Assembly: GCA_963736175.1 (NCBI GenBank)
Contig: CAVTNU010000031.1
Span: 1-64,000, forward strand
Length of the DNA: 64,000 nt
From: Rhodoblastus sp963736175
GTDB taxonomy: Bacteria; Pseudomonadota; Alphaproteobacteria; Rhizobiales; Beijerinckiaceae
Reading direction: 5' to 3'
Each line of letters opens with the position of its first letter. Within the stretch, counting starts at the first letter, position 1. Of the stretch, positions 16,459 through 24,700 are shown one piece after another. A program made the translations under genes and the position numbers. Under the pieces are notes generated by a model that did no database searches, was not told the origin of the DNA, and saw only the letters and a program-made list of their open reading frames with translations.

Positions 16459-17741
16459 TAAGTTAAAACGGCGGCGGGTTTCGGCCCGCCGGTCGCCCAA
16501 TCAAGCAATTCGACGGTGTGAACGACGGGAAGCGCCGTTCCGGCGGCGATCTGCGTTATGCAGCCGATATTCCCCGCCGCGATCATATCCGGCCTGACGC
16601 TCTCGATATTGGCGACTTTCCGGTCGCGTAATTTCGTCGCGATCTCCGGCTGCAGGAGATTGTAAGTGCCGGCCGAACCACAGCACAAGTGTCCTTCGGG
16701 CGGGTCGAGCACGACGAACCCCGCCTGCGTCAGCAAGCTCTTCGGCTCCTGCCGCACGCCCTGGCCATGCTGCAAGGAGCAGGCGCTGTGATAGGCGACG
16801 CGGCGTCCGCTCGGCGCGCTCGGTTGTTGCAACCCGATCTCGCTCATGATTTCGGTGATGTCGCGCGTCAGCGCCGAAATTTTTCGCGCGCGTTCGGCGA
16901 GCGCGGAATCGTCGCGGAACATGAAACCGTAATCCTTGACCGTCGTGCCGCAGCCCGAGGCGTTGATGACGATGGCGTCGAGGCCGTCGGCGGCGATCTC
17001 GCGCGACCAGGCTTCGATATTTTTTCGCGCGAATTCGCGCGCGTCCTGGCCGAGATGGTGGGTCAGCGCGCCGCAACAGCCCGAGCCGGACGCCAGCACG
17101 ACCTCGCAGCCATGGCGCGCCAGCAGCCTGATCGTCGCCTCATTGATTTGCGGCGTCAGCGTTTTTTGCGCACAGCCGGCAAGCAGCGCGACGCGGCGGC
17201 GGCGCGGCGCGACGGCGGCGAAAACCTGTGGCCGATCCATCGGCGAAGTCCTGGGCAGCCGATCGGGCGCGAGCGCCAGACCCGCTTGCAGCCGCGCCGG
17301 CAAGAGCGGCGCGAGAATTTTGGCGAAGCGCGAGACGGCCAGAAGCATCCGGAACAGCGCCGGCCGCGGCAGGACAAAACCGAGCGCCTGTCGAAGGATG
17401 CGGTCCGGCAAGGGGCGCGCGAAGGTTCGTTCGATATGGTGGCGGGCGTGATCGACCAGATGCATGTAATTGACGCCGGAGGGACAGGTCGTCATGCAGG
17501 ACAGGCAAGTGAGACACCGATCAATGTGGCTGACGACGTCGGCCGTCGCCGGGCGAGCGTTCTCCAGCATGTCCTTGATGAGATAGATTCGCCCGCGCGG
17601 ACTGTCGAGTTCGTCGCCGAGCAGCGCATAGGTCGGACAGGTCGCGGTGCAAAAGCCGCAATGCACGCAGGCGCGCAGGATCTTTTCGCTTTCCCTGGTG
17701 TCGGAATCGGCCAGCTGGGCGATGGTGAAATGCGTCTGCAT
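16458..17741 (-). CDS. glcF: Glycolate oxidase iron-sulfur subunit
   Basis: A 427-residue electron-transfer subunit of glycolate oxidase. Two [4Fe-4S] ferredoxin-like clusters lie at C25-C28-C31-C35 and C76-C79-C82-C86, followed by two CCG domains (GSGCCGAL, about residue 217, and LCCGSAGTYN, about residue 352). It takes electrons from GlcD/GlcE to the quinone pool. The start ATG 17741 is 4 bases after the glcE stop. The stop codon TAG straddles the IS630 target site and is intact. It is last in the glcADEF operon. Confidence 0.94.
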   Translation of the reverse strand: MQTHFTIAQLADSDTRESEKILRACVHCGFCTATCPTYALLGDELDSPRGRIYLIKDMLENARPATADVVSHIDRCLTCLSCMTTCPSGVNYMHLVDHARHHIERTFARPLPDRILRQALGFVLPRPALFRMLLAVSRFAKILAPLLPARLQAGLALAPDRLPRTSPMDRPQVFAAVAPRRRRVALLAGCAQKTLTPQINEATIRLLARHGCEVVLASGSGCCGALTHHLGQDAREFARKNIEAWSREIAADGLDAIVINASGCGTTVKDYGFMFRDDSALAERARKISALTRDITEIMSEIGLQQPSAPSGRRVAYHSACSLQHGQGVRQEPKSLLTQAGFVVLDPPEGHLCCGSAGTYNLLQPEIATKLRDRKVANIESVRPDMIAAGNIGCITQIAAGTALPVVHTVELLDWATGGPKPAAVLT

Positions 17742-17745
17742 GGGG

Positions 17746-18963
17746 CTAATACCCCGCCCGCATACGGCCCGGATTCAACACGCCGAAAGGATCGAAATTC
17801 GCCTTCACGCGCCGGCTCAGGTCCGCCAGCGCGCCCTCCTCCGGCTCGAACACGTCGACTTTCGTGCGCAAACCCTCGGCGGCGACGGCCAGCAACGCGT
17901 GGCCCCCGGCCTGTCGGATTACGCCGCGCAAAAACGCCGCGCCGCCGTCGGGTTCGGCTTCGGCCACATCGAGGCTGAGCCAGATCAGACCGCCGCCCCA
18001 ATCGTAAATCGCCTCCGCCGAAGCGAAGCGAGCGCGAATTCGCGCAACAACGGCTGGAGCGGCGCTGGGCGTCGGACAGAGCCGCCAGACGCAGCGCTCG
18101 CCGTTTGGTAGAAGCTGCCGCGCCTCGCCGATTTCACGCCAGAAAAGGGCGGTTTCCTCGGCGCCGAGGCGCAAGCCGCGTCCGAGCAATTGCTCCAGCG
18201 CGTCGGCGCGAAAAGCGATGGACGGCGCCGGTCCTTCAAGGCGCAGGGCGGTCGCGCTCTCGGTCGACGCCGCGGCGGCGACGCATGAGCGCCGAGCGAT
18301 CGGCGCCGGCAGATGAGCGGCGCCGGACACTTCGTGCGGCGTGTTGAGGGCCTGCGCCAGGAGCGGAATGGCGATGGCGTCCGCCAGACCCGACAGCAGG
18401 AGCGTGCAGGCCGCCTCCGGCCTCGGCGCGACTTTCAACGTCGTTTCGGTCAACAATGATAAAGTGCCGTATGACCCCGCGATCAATTTGCACATGTCGA
18501 AGCCGGTGACGTTTTTCACCACCTTGCCGCCCGCCTTGTAAATCTCGCCGCGACCGTTGACGGCAGAGAAGCCGAGGAAAAAATCGCGCGCGGCGCCGGC
18601 GCGCGCGCGACGCGGTCCGGCAAGATTGCAGGCCAGAACGCCGCCGAGCGTGGGCTCGCCGCCGCCGCCGAGCAGGCCGCGCCAGTCCGGCGGCTCAAAG
18701 GCGAGCATCTGCCCTTGTTGCGCGAGCAGCGTTTCGATTTCCGCCATCGGCGTCGCGGGGCGCGCGCAAAGAATGAGTTCCGCTGGATCGTAATCAATGA
18801 CGCCGGTCAGTCCCGACGCATCGAAAGGCAGATCAGCGCGCGTCGAACGCCCCAGGCGCCGCTTGCTGCCGCCGGCGTAAATTTCGAGCGACTTTTTTTC
18901 GGCGGCGGCCCAGCCGATCATTTCCGCCGCTTGTTCCGCATCCGATGGTTTCAGACAGTCCAT
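17746..18963 (-). CDS. glcE: Glycolate oxidase FAD-binding subunit
   Basis: A 405-residue FAD_binding_4-type protein. The flavin-binding core can be followed: YAGGSKRRLG near residue 30, LGGVLACNLAGPRRARAG near residue 105, and GGKVVKNVTGFDMCKLIAGS near residue 145. The C-terminus ends FDPFGVLNPGRM, which matches the family. It forms the catalytic complex with GlcD and GlcF. The ATG at 18963 is chosen because earlier residues lack similarity and it keeps a 13-base spacer to glcD. Confidence 0.93.
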   Translation of the reverse strand: MDCLKPSDAEQAAEMIGWAAAEKKSLEIYAGGSKRRLGRSTRADLPFDASGLTGVIDYDPAELILCARPATPMAEIETLLAQQGQMLAFEPPDWRGLLGGGGEPTLGGVLACNLAGPRRARAGAARDFFLGFSAVNGRGEIYKAGGKVVKNVTGFDMCKLIAGSYGTLSLLTETTLKVAPRPEAACTLLLSGLADAIAIPLLAQALNTPHEVSGAAHLPAPIARRSCVAAAASTESATALRLEGPAPSIAFRADALEQLLGRGLRLGAEETALFWREIGEARQLLPNGERCVWRLCPTPSAAPAVVARIRARFASAEAIYDWGGGLIWLSLDVAEAEPDGGAAFLRGVIRQAGGHALLAVAAEGLRTKVDVFEPEEGALADLSRRVKANFDPFGVLNPGRMRAGY

Positions 18964-18976
18964 GCGTCGATTCCGG

Positions 18977-20467
18977 TCAGAAGCGGGGCAGATCGGGGAA
19001 ACGAAGCTTTCCGCCGCGAACATGCATCCGGCCGAGTTCGGCGCAGCGGCAAAGCTGCGGAAAGACCTTTCCCGGATTGAGCAGACCCTTGTCGTCGAAA
19101 GCGCATTTCAGTCGCTGTTGCTGATTCAGGTCGCTTTCGTTGAACATCGTGTCCATCAGGTCGCGTTTTTCGACGCCAACGCCGTGCTCGCCGGTGAGAA
19201 CGCCGCCAACCTCGACGCAAAGCCGCAAAATGTCCTGGCCGAAGTTTTCCGCGCGCTCCAGTTCGCCTGGCTGGTTGGCGTCGTAGAGGATCAGCGGATG
19301 CAGATTGCCGTCGCCGGCGTGGAACACATTGGCGACGCGCAGGCGATATTCGGACTCCATCTGTTTTATGCGCAGCAAGACGTCGCCGATTCGCTTGCGC
19401 GGAATCGTGCCGTCCATGCAGAGATAGTCAGGCGAAATGCGCCCCGCCGCCGGAAAGGCGGCCTTGCGGCCGGCCCAGAACAACAGGCGCTCCGCCTCCG
19501 ACTGACTGGCGCGGCACGACGTCGCGCCATGACGCGCCGCAATGGCCTCCACGGCGGCGATAAGATGATCGACCTCGGCCTCGCAGCCGTCGAGTTCGAC
19601 GATCAGCAGCGCCTCGACATCGAGCGGATAGCCGGCGTGCACGAAAGCCTCGGCCGCCTCGACCGCCAGCCGATCCATCATTTCCATACCGCCGGGGATA
19701 ATGCCTGCGGCGATGACGGCGGCGACGCAATGGCCCGCGCCTTCGACGCTCGGGAAGCCGATCATCAGGGCCCGCGCCCCGGGCGGCGTCGGCAGCACCC
19801 GAACCGTGACTTCGGTGACGACGCCGAGCATGCCTTCCGAGCCGACGACGACGCCGAGCAGGTCGTAACCCGAAGCGTCGAAATGCTTGCCGCCGAGGCG
19901 CACGACCTCCCCCTCTACGGTCACCAGTTCGACGCCGATGACGTTGTTGGTGGTCAGGCCGTATTTCAGGCAGTGCACGCCGCCGGAATTTTCCGCGACA
20001 TTGCCGCCGATTGTGCAGGCGATCTGGCTCGACGGATCGGGCGCGTAATAAAGGCCATGCGCCTGCACGGCGTGGGTGACGCCGAGATTGGTCACGCCGG
20101 GCTGCACGACCACACAGCGATTGGCGACGTCCACGTCGAGAATGCGGGTGAATTTGCTCATGCCGAGAAGGACGCCGTCCTCCAGCGGCAGCGCGCCGCC
20201 GGAAAGCGAGGTTCCCGCGCCGCGCGGCACAATCTTGATGGCGTGGGCCGAGCAATAGCGCATCACCTCCACGATCTGCGCCGTCGTTTCCGGCAGAACC
20301 ACAACCATCGGCATTTGCCGATAGGCGGTCAGAGCGTCGCATTCAAAGGCGCGACGCTCATGTTTGGCGTCGATGACGCCCTCGCCGGGCACGATCCCGC
20401 GCAGAGCGGCGACGATCTCGCCGCGCCGCGCCAGAACGGCCCGATCGGGCGCCGGCATTTTGATCAT
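18977..20467 (-). CDS. glcD: Glycolate oxidase catalytic FAD subunit
   Basis: A 496-residue flavoprotein that oxidises glycolate (or a related 2-hydroxyacid) to glyoxylate. Visible are the FAD-binding signature PRGAGTSLSGGALP near residue 75, CTIGGNVAENSGG near residue 130, and the C-terminal HAGDGNLHPLIL and GEHGVGVEKRDLM blocks that carry catalytic histidines. The ATG at 20467 overlaps the permease stop (ATGA), so translation is coupled. D-lactate dehydrogenase is a close relative; the presence of glcE, glcF and glcB favours glycolate. Confidence 0.94.
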   Translation of the reverse strand: MIKMPAPDRAVLARRGEIVAALRGIVPGEGVIDAKHERRAFECDALTAYRQMPMVVVLPETTAQIVEVMRYCSAHAIKIVPRGAGTSLSGGALPLEDGVLLGMSKFTRILDVDVANRCVVVQPGVTNLGVTHAVQAHGLYYAPDPSSQIACTIGGNVAENSGGVHCLKYGLTTNNVIGVELVTVEGEVVRLGGKHFDASGYDLLGVVVGSEGMLGVVTEVTVRVLPTPPGARALMIGFPSVEGAGHCVAAVIAAGIIPGGMEMMDRLAVEAAEAFVHAGYPLDVEALLIVELDGCEAEVDHLIAAVEAIAARHGATSCRASQSEAERLLFWAGRKAAFPAAGRISPDYLCMDGTIPRKRIGDVLLRIKQMESEYRLRVANVFHAGDGNLHPLILYDANQPGELERAENFGQDILRLCVEVGGVLTGEHGVGVEKRDLMDTMFNESDLNQQQRLKCAFDDKGLLNPGKVFPQLCRCAELGRMHVRGGKLRFPDLPRF

Positions 20468-22077
20468 GGCGCGCCTCCCCCTGGAATGACCCAGGGGATG
20501 AGATATTGCTGCGCGGCGACCAGCAGACCGAGCAGCAAGGTCAACACAATGCTGTGTCCGAAGGTGCGGGCGAAGACCACCCCTTCCTGACCCTTGAGAT
20601 TGGTGACCGCGACGCCGGTTGCAATGTTCTGCGGCGAAACCATTTTGCCCATCACGCCGCCAGACGAGTTTGTCGCGGCGAACAGGATCGGATTGAGGTT
20701 GAGCTGACGCGCAGCGACCACCTGCAGATTGCCGAAAAGCGCGTTGCCCGACGTGTCGCTTCCGGACAGCAACACGGCGACCCAGCCAAGGAAGGGCGAC
20801 AGCAGGACGAACAAATGTCCGCTGGAGGCGACCGCCTGGCCAAGCGTATAGGCGATGCCGGAGTAGTTCATCAGGTAGGCCAGGCCAAGGATCAGCATCA
20901 CGGTGATCACCGCCAGCCAAGCCTGTTTGAGGGTCTGCGCTACGCAACCGAAAAAGGCGGCCGGCGAAAGCCGAAAAATCAGCGCGGCGACGACCGCCGC
21001 CAGCAGGATCGCCGTGCCGGTGCCGAGCGGCTGGAACGCCCAGATCGCGGCATAGGGCTTGTTGTTGTAAAGCGTGATCGAAATGGCGTTATGCAGGCCC
21101 GGCCAAGGAATTTTCTGCTCGCCCACACCCGCGATCTTGAAATGCGTCCAGACGATCACGATCGCCGAGACGAGCAGCCAGGGAACCCACCCTTGCCAAG
21201 CGGCGACATCGGCGCGCGAGTTCTCGACCGCGACATGGGCGATGGTGAATTCCGGATCAGCGGCCGGACGCCAGAATTTCGCGAACGCGAGCGTGCAGAA
21301 CAGCGAACCCAGCGCCGCCAGCACGTCGGTCAGCGCATAATCGAGATAATTGGAGGCGATGAATTGCGCGCTGGCGAAACTGCAGCCGGCGACGAGAAGG
21401 ATTGGCCACAGCGCCCGGATCGAGCGCAGGCCGCCATAGAGCGCCATCACGTAAAACGGCAGGATGACGGCGATCACCGGCAATTGTCGCCCGATCATGG
21501 CGCCCAGCGTCGTCGCCGGCAGCCCCGTTACCGCGCCGAGCACCGTCACGGGAACGCCGAGCGCGCCGAACGCCACCGGCGCGGTGTTGAAAATCAACAC
21601 AAAGACCAGCGCCTCCAGCGGCGCGAAGCCGAAAATGATGAGCAGCGAAGACGTGATCGCCACCGGCGTGCCGAAGCCGGATACGCCTTCAAGCAACGCG
21701 CCGAAACAAAAGCCGATCACCACCAGAACGATGCGCCGGTCGTCCGGCAGATGGTTCGTCATCCAATTGCGAAAAGCCTCGAAACGGCCGGATCGCACCG
21801 CGACATTATAGAGCAGCAGCGCGTTCAGAACGATCCACATCACCGGCCACAGCGCGAAAACAGCGCCGTTCAGCACGGAATTCAAGGCGAGATCGGGCGG
21901 CGTCCGCCAGACGAAAATGGCGATGACCAGACCGACGATCAAACCAGCCAGAGCGGCCTGCCACGCGGGACGCCGCAGCACGCCGAGTAGGATCAACACC
22001 GCCAGAACCGGCAGGATCGCCACGACGAAAGACAAACCAAGACTGTCGCCGACGGGCGTCAGCAATTGCTGGAACAT
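20464..22077 (-). CDS. glcA: L-lactate/glycolate permease, LctP family
   Basis: A 537-residue transporter with about 12-14 membrane helices. Family segments include GFCFGALLEGVSGFGTPVAI near residue 125, PVAFGALGVPV, and ATNSSGGVMGKMVSPQNIA near residue 470. LctP members import L-lactate, D-lactate and glycolate; the co-operon glcDEF points to glycolate. The ATG at 22077 has GGGGAGAG 6 bases upstream, whereas the longer frame has no such site. It is the first gene of glcADEF. Confidence 0.9.
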   Translation of the reverse strand: MFQQLLTPVGDSLGLSFVVAILPVLAVLILLGVLRRPAWQAALAGLIVGLVIAIFVWRTPPDLALNSVLNGAVFALWPVMWIVLNALLLYNVAVRSGRFEAFRNWMTNHLPDDRRIVLVVIGFCFGALLEGVSGFGTPVAITSSLLIIFGFAPLEALVFVLIFNTAPVAFGALGVPVTVLGAVTGLPATTLGAMIGRQLPVIAVILPFYVMALYGGLRSIRALWPILLVAGCSFASAQFIASNYLDYALTDVLAALGSLFCTLAFAKFWRPAADPEFTIAHVAVENSRADVAAWQGWVPWLLVSAIVIVWTHFKIAGVGEQKIPWPGLHNAISITLYNNKPYAAIWAFQPLGTGTAILLAAVVAALIFRLSPAAFFGCVAQTLKQAWLAVITVMLILGLAYLMNYSGIAYTLGQAVASSGHLFVLLSPFLGWVAVLLSGSDTSGNALFGNLQVVAARQLNLNPILFAATNSSGGVMGKMVSPQNIATGVAVTNLKGQEGVVFARTFGHSIVLTLLLGLLVAAQQYLIPWVIPGGGAP

Positions 22078-22362
22078 GTTTCTCTCCCCACGCGTTTTGT
22101 CTTTTCGCAAATTTTCGCGGCTGAATATGTCTTGGCGACGCTCTCTCCGGATCAGGGCTACGCCTTGCTTCAACGCGGCGCAATTGCTCATTCTATGCGT
22201 GAAAACTATTTTTACAAATAAAACAAGTATCGACCAAGGTTTTTATTGCATTGCAGCATTATTTAACGCCGCGCCTATTGATGAAACGGCGCGAATATTG
22301 GTTTAAGCGCTTGTCCAACCGGAAGCGGCGCGTCGCGCGATCGAGACAGGGCGCGGCGGCTC
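22078..22362 (-). other. Upstream region of the glcADEF operon
   Basis: These 285 bases between the glcG stop and the glcA start include an AT-rich patch (about 22200-22265). The glcA promoter probably lies there. I see no transcription-factor palindrome and no glcC-type regulator gene nearby. Confidence 0.4.
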
Positions 22363-22800
22363 CTATGCGGTCTTGAATCCGGCGGCGGCGGCGCCGGCCA
22401 ACGCGCGAGCTTCGTCATTGTCCGAGGTATCGCCGGTGATCCCGACCGCGCCGATCGGCGCGCCGTCGGAAGCGACCAGAATGATTCCGCCCGCGGCGGG
22501 AACGACGCCTTGCGGACAGATCGGCCCCAGCGCCGCGAAAAAGCTCGGCCGCTCGCCAGCCATTTCGCCGATTTTACGCGAGGATACGCCAAGCGCCAGC
22601 GCGCCGTTGGCTTTGCCGATGGCGATCTGCGGCCGCAAATTCGACGCGCCGTCCTGGCGCTGCAAGCTCACGAGATGACCGCCAGCGTCGAGCACAGCGA
22701 CCGTCAGCGGTTTCAGGCCGAGAGCCTGGCCTTTGGCGAACGCCGCCGCGATGAGAGCGTTGGCCCGTTCGAGAGTGATACGATTCACGCAAATCTCCAT
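22363..22800 (-). CDS. glcG: GlcG/HbpS family protein
   Basis: A 145-residue protein of the GlcG family (heme-degrading/HbpS-like fold, DUF336). Motifs are LTVAVLDAGGHLVSLQRQDGA near residue 33, RPQIAIGKANGALALG, and the final GIILVASDGAPIGAVGITGDTSDNDEA region. GlcG is often encoded with glycolate oxidase; its role is unproven, with binding of a small molecule or heme reported for relatives. The ATG at 22800 fits the family start. It lies upstream of glcA on the same strand, separated by 285 bases, so it may be a separate unit. Confidence 0.85.
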   Translation of the reverse strand: MEICVNRITLERANALIAAAFAKGQALGLKPLTVAVLDAGGHLVSLQRQDGASNLRPQIAIGKANGALALGVSSRKIGEMAGERPSFFAALGPICPQGVVPAAGGIILVASDGAPIGAVGITGDTSDNDEARALAGAAAAGFKTA

Positions 22801-22898
22801 TCGCAATCGGCAAGAGGGAAAGAAAAGCGCCGGCGACGCTTTGGCGGAAGGTTCGGACAAATCGAGGAGCGAGTAAAGCGCCCTGCCCCGCGCCCCGT

Positions 22899-23429
22899 TC
22901 AGGGCATGCGCGAGGTCGTCTCGATGATCTCGCCGTCCACCGCGAATTCTCCGTAGCCACGATGATGGATGGTCTTGGCGTCGGCCTGCGTCGGATCGAT
23001 CCAGGCTTTGACGCCTTCAAGAACAAACAGGTTGTATTTGTTCACAAGCCGCGTATCGACGACCTTGCATTCTATATTGGCGAAACATTCCTTGATGCGC
23101 GGCGGCTTGACCAATGTCGACGGCGTCGCGGTCAGGCCGACGAGCGCGAACTTGTCGACGTCGCGCCCAGAGCAATTGCCGATCTGAACGACCTTGTCCG
23201 TCAAAGCGACGGCGGGAATGGCGATCACGCATTCACGCGCCTTGCGCAGGGCGGCAAAGCTGTAATCGGCGTTGCTGACGACGCAGGCGATCAACGGCGG
23301 CGTGAATTCGACCATCATATGCCAGGACATCGTCATCACATTGGCCCGCCCGCCGATGGCGGTGGTCAACAACACGACGGGGCCCGGTTCGAGCAATTGG
23401 TAGACCTTGGAGAGCGGCAATGGACGCAT
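22899..23429 (-). CDS. Flavin reductase-like (flavoredoxin-type) FMN-binding protein
   Basis: A 176-residue split beta-barrel flavoprotein. The sequence PVVLLTTAIGGRANVMTMSWHMMVEFTPP (key part: TT..GG.ANVMTMSWHM) is the FMN-binding signature of the DIM6/NTAB group, and LIACVVSNADYSFAALRK and ECFANIECKVVDTRL follow as expected. Such proteins bind FMN and act as flavin reductases or electron carriers; the partner is unknown. It stands alone between glcG and the CHRD gene, 66-98 bases from each. Confidence 0.82.
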   Translation of the reverse strand: MRPLPLSKVYQLLEPGPVVLLTTAIGGRANVMTMSWHMMVEFTPPLIACVVSNADYSFAALRKARECVIAIPAVALTDKVVQIGNCSGRDVDKFALVGLTATPSTLVKPPRIKECFANIECKVVDTRLVNKYNLFVLEGVKAWIDPTQADAKTIHHRGYGEFAVDGEIIETTSRMP

Positions 23430-23495
23430 CGGCGCGGCTCTTTCGTTTCACTTGGCCAATCGCGGCTTCCTGCGCGCTCTCTTTAAGTCGGCGCG

Positions 23496-23945
23496 TCAGT
23501 TCATCGCCGGAATGAGACCTCGGATTTCGCCCGAGGGATTGTTCGACGTGTGAACATTGACATACCACTGCCCAGCGGAAAACTCCTTCGCCTGTTCAGG
23601 CGAAAGCGTCGCCGATCCTTTGACAGGGCTGGCGGTGGGCTCGCCCTTCGGCGCCATCCAAAGCGCGACCGGACCGTTCTGGCCAGGCGCGGCCGGTCCA
23701 TGGAAATGCGCCATGGTCGCCGGCCCGGTGAGATCGCTGAAATCGAGCGTCCATGACAATTGACGCGTTTCAGGATCATAGGCGAGCGCGAGCGCGCCCT
23801 TGCCGGGCGAGGCGACCGGGGGAACTTCCTGCGCGCCCGAAAGCATGACGGTCACGGTCTTCGGCGCCGCCCAGGCGCCCGAGGCCGCCAACGCGGAAAA
23901 GGCGACGGCCAGAGCCGCCGAACGTCGCGAAATGAACATCGCCAT
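23496..23945 (-). CDS. Exported CHRD-domain protein
   Basis: A 149-residue protein with a Sec signal peptide (about residues 1-27, cleavage after AWA) and one CHRD domain. Typical CHRD features are LSGAQEVPPVASPGKG near residue 35, MAHFHGPA near residue 78, and the ending WYVNVHTSNNPSGEIRGLI. CHRD proteins are common in bacteria, but their function is not known; the conserved histidines hint at metal or ligand binding. It has its own transcription unit on the minus strand. Confidence 0.85.
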   Translation of the reverse strand: MAMFISRRSAALAVAFSALAASGAWAAPKTVTVMLSGAQEVPPVASPGKGALALAYDPETRQLSWTLDFSDLTGPATMAHFHGPAAPGQNGPVALWMAPKGEPTASPVKGSATLSPEQAKEFSAGQWYVNVHTSNNPSGEIRGLIPAMN

Positions 23946-24207
23946 ATCAGCCTCCCGATCTTGAGCGGGATATGTTCCGACGGAGCCAAGACGCCCGCTC
24001 CCCGCGCTTGCCCCACCCTAGGAACCCGGCCAGCAGACCAACTCCTTTTTGCGATCGCGCTTTGCCGACGCCGGGCGCCTTTGGACCAAATGAGCCGCCG
24101 CTTGCCAGTGGCTTTGCGTCCGTGCGTAAAATCCTGACCATGATCAAGCTAACGGACGCTTGTGGCGGCATCGCGGCAAACGATCGACGACGAGCCTCTT
24201 CGCGCGG

Positions 24208-24699
24208 TCAATCCCGCTCGGCGCGATCACGCTCGGACGTCATCGCGCGCCACGCGTCGAGCGAGCGCCGTTCGTTCAGCCTTTGCAGCAAAGCCCAGGC
24301 GGCTTCCAGGCGTTCGCCCGCAAGTCGGCTGAGACCGGCGCCCAGGTCGAAACATTCGCCGCGTACGCTGAGCAGGAAGGCCGGCGGCGGCGCCTTGCCG
24401 CTGATCTGACGATAGACGTCGAGAACGGATTGCGGCGAAAGCGCGTGGCTGGTGTGCGTCATACCGGCGCGCGACGCGATCTCTGAAAAGGCGAAAGGCG
24501 CTGGCGTGCCGACGCCGGCGTCGACAAACAAGACGAGTTGGTGATCGCCGATATCCAGCGCGTGTTCGAGCTGAAGCTGAAAATCTTCGATCACGGTGGC
24601 GTCGCTCCAGCCCGCTGCTTCGATGCGCGCCAGCAGCAATGGGCCGACGCCGTCGTCGCCGCGCGAAACATTTCCCCAGCCGAACACGACGAGCCGCAT
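24208..24699 (-). CDS. hoxW: [NiFe] hydrogenase maturation endopeptidase
   Basis: A 163-residue HyaD/HoxW-type protease that removes the C-terminal peptide of HoxH once nickel is in place. Metal/substrate residues expected for the family can be seen: the GWGN.SRGDDGVGP start (Asp near residue 15), the aspartate in LFVDAG near residue 61, and a histidine in TSHALSPQ near residue 85. The ATG at 24699 is 1 base after the hoxH stop. No other hyp accessory genes follow, so hypABCDEF must lie elsewhere. Confidence 0.9.
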   Translation of the reverse strand: MRLVVFGWGNVSRGDDGVGPLLLARIEAAGWSDATVIEDFQLQLEHALDIGDHQLVLFVDAGVGTPAPFAFSEIASRAGMTHTSHALSPQSVLDVYRQISGKAPPPAFLLSVRGECFDLGAGLSRLAGERLEAAWALLQRLNERRSLDAWRAMTSERDRAERD

Positions 24700-24700
24700 G

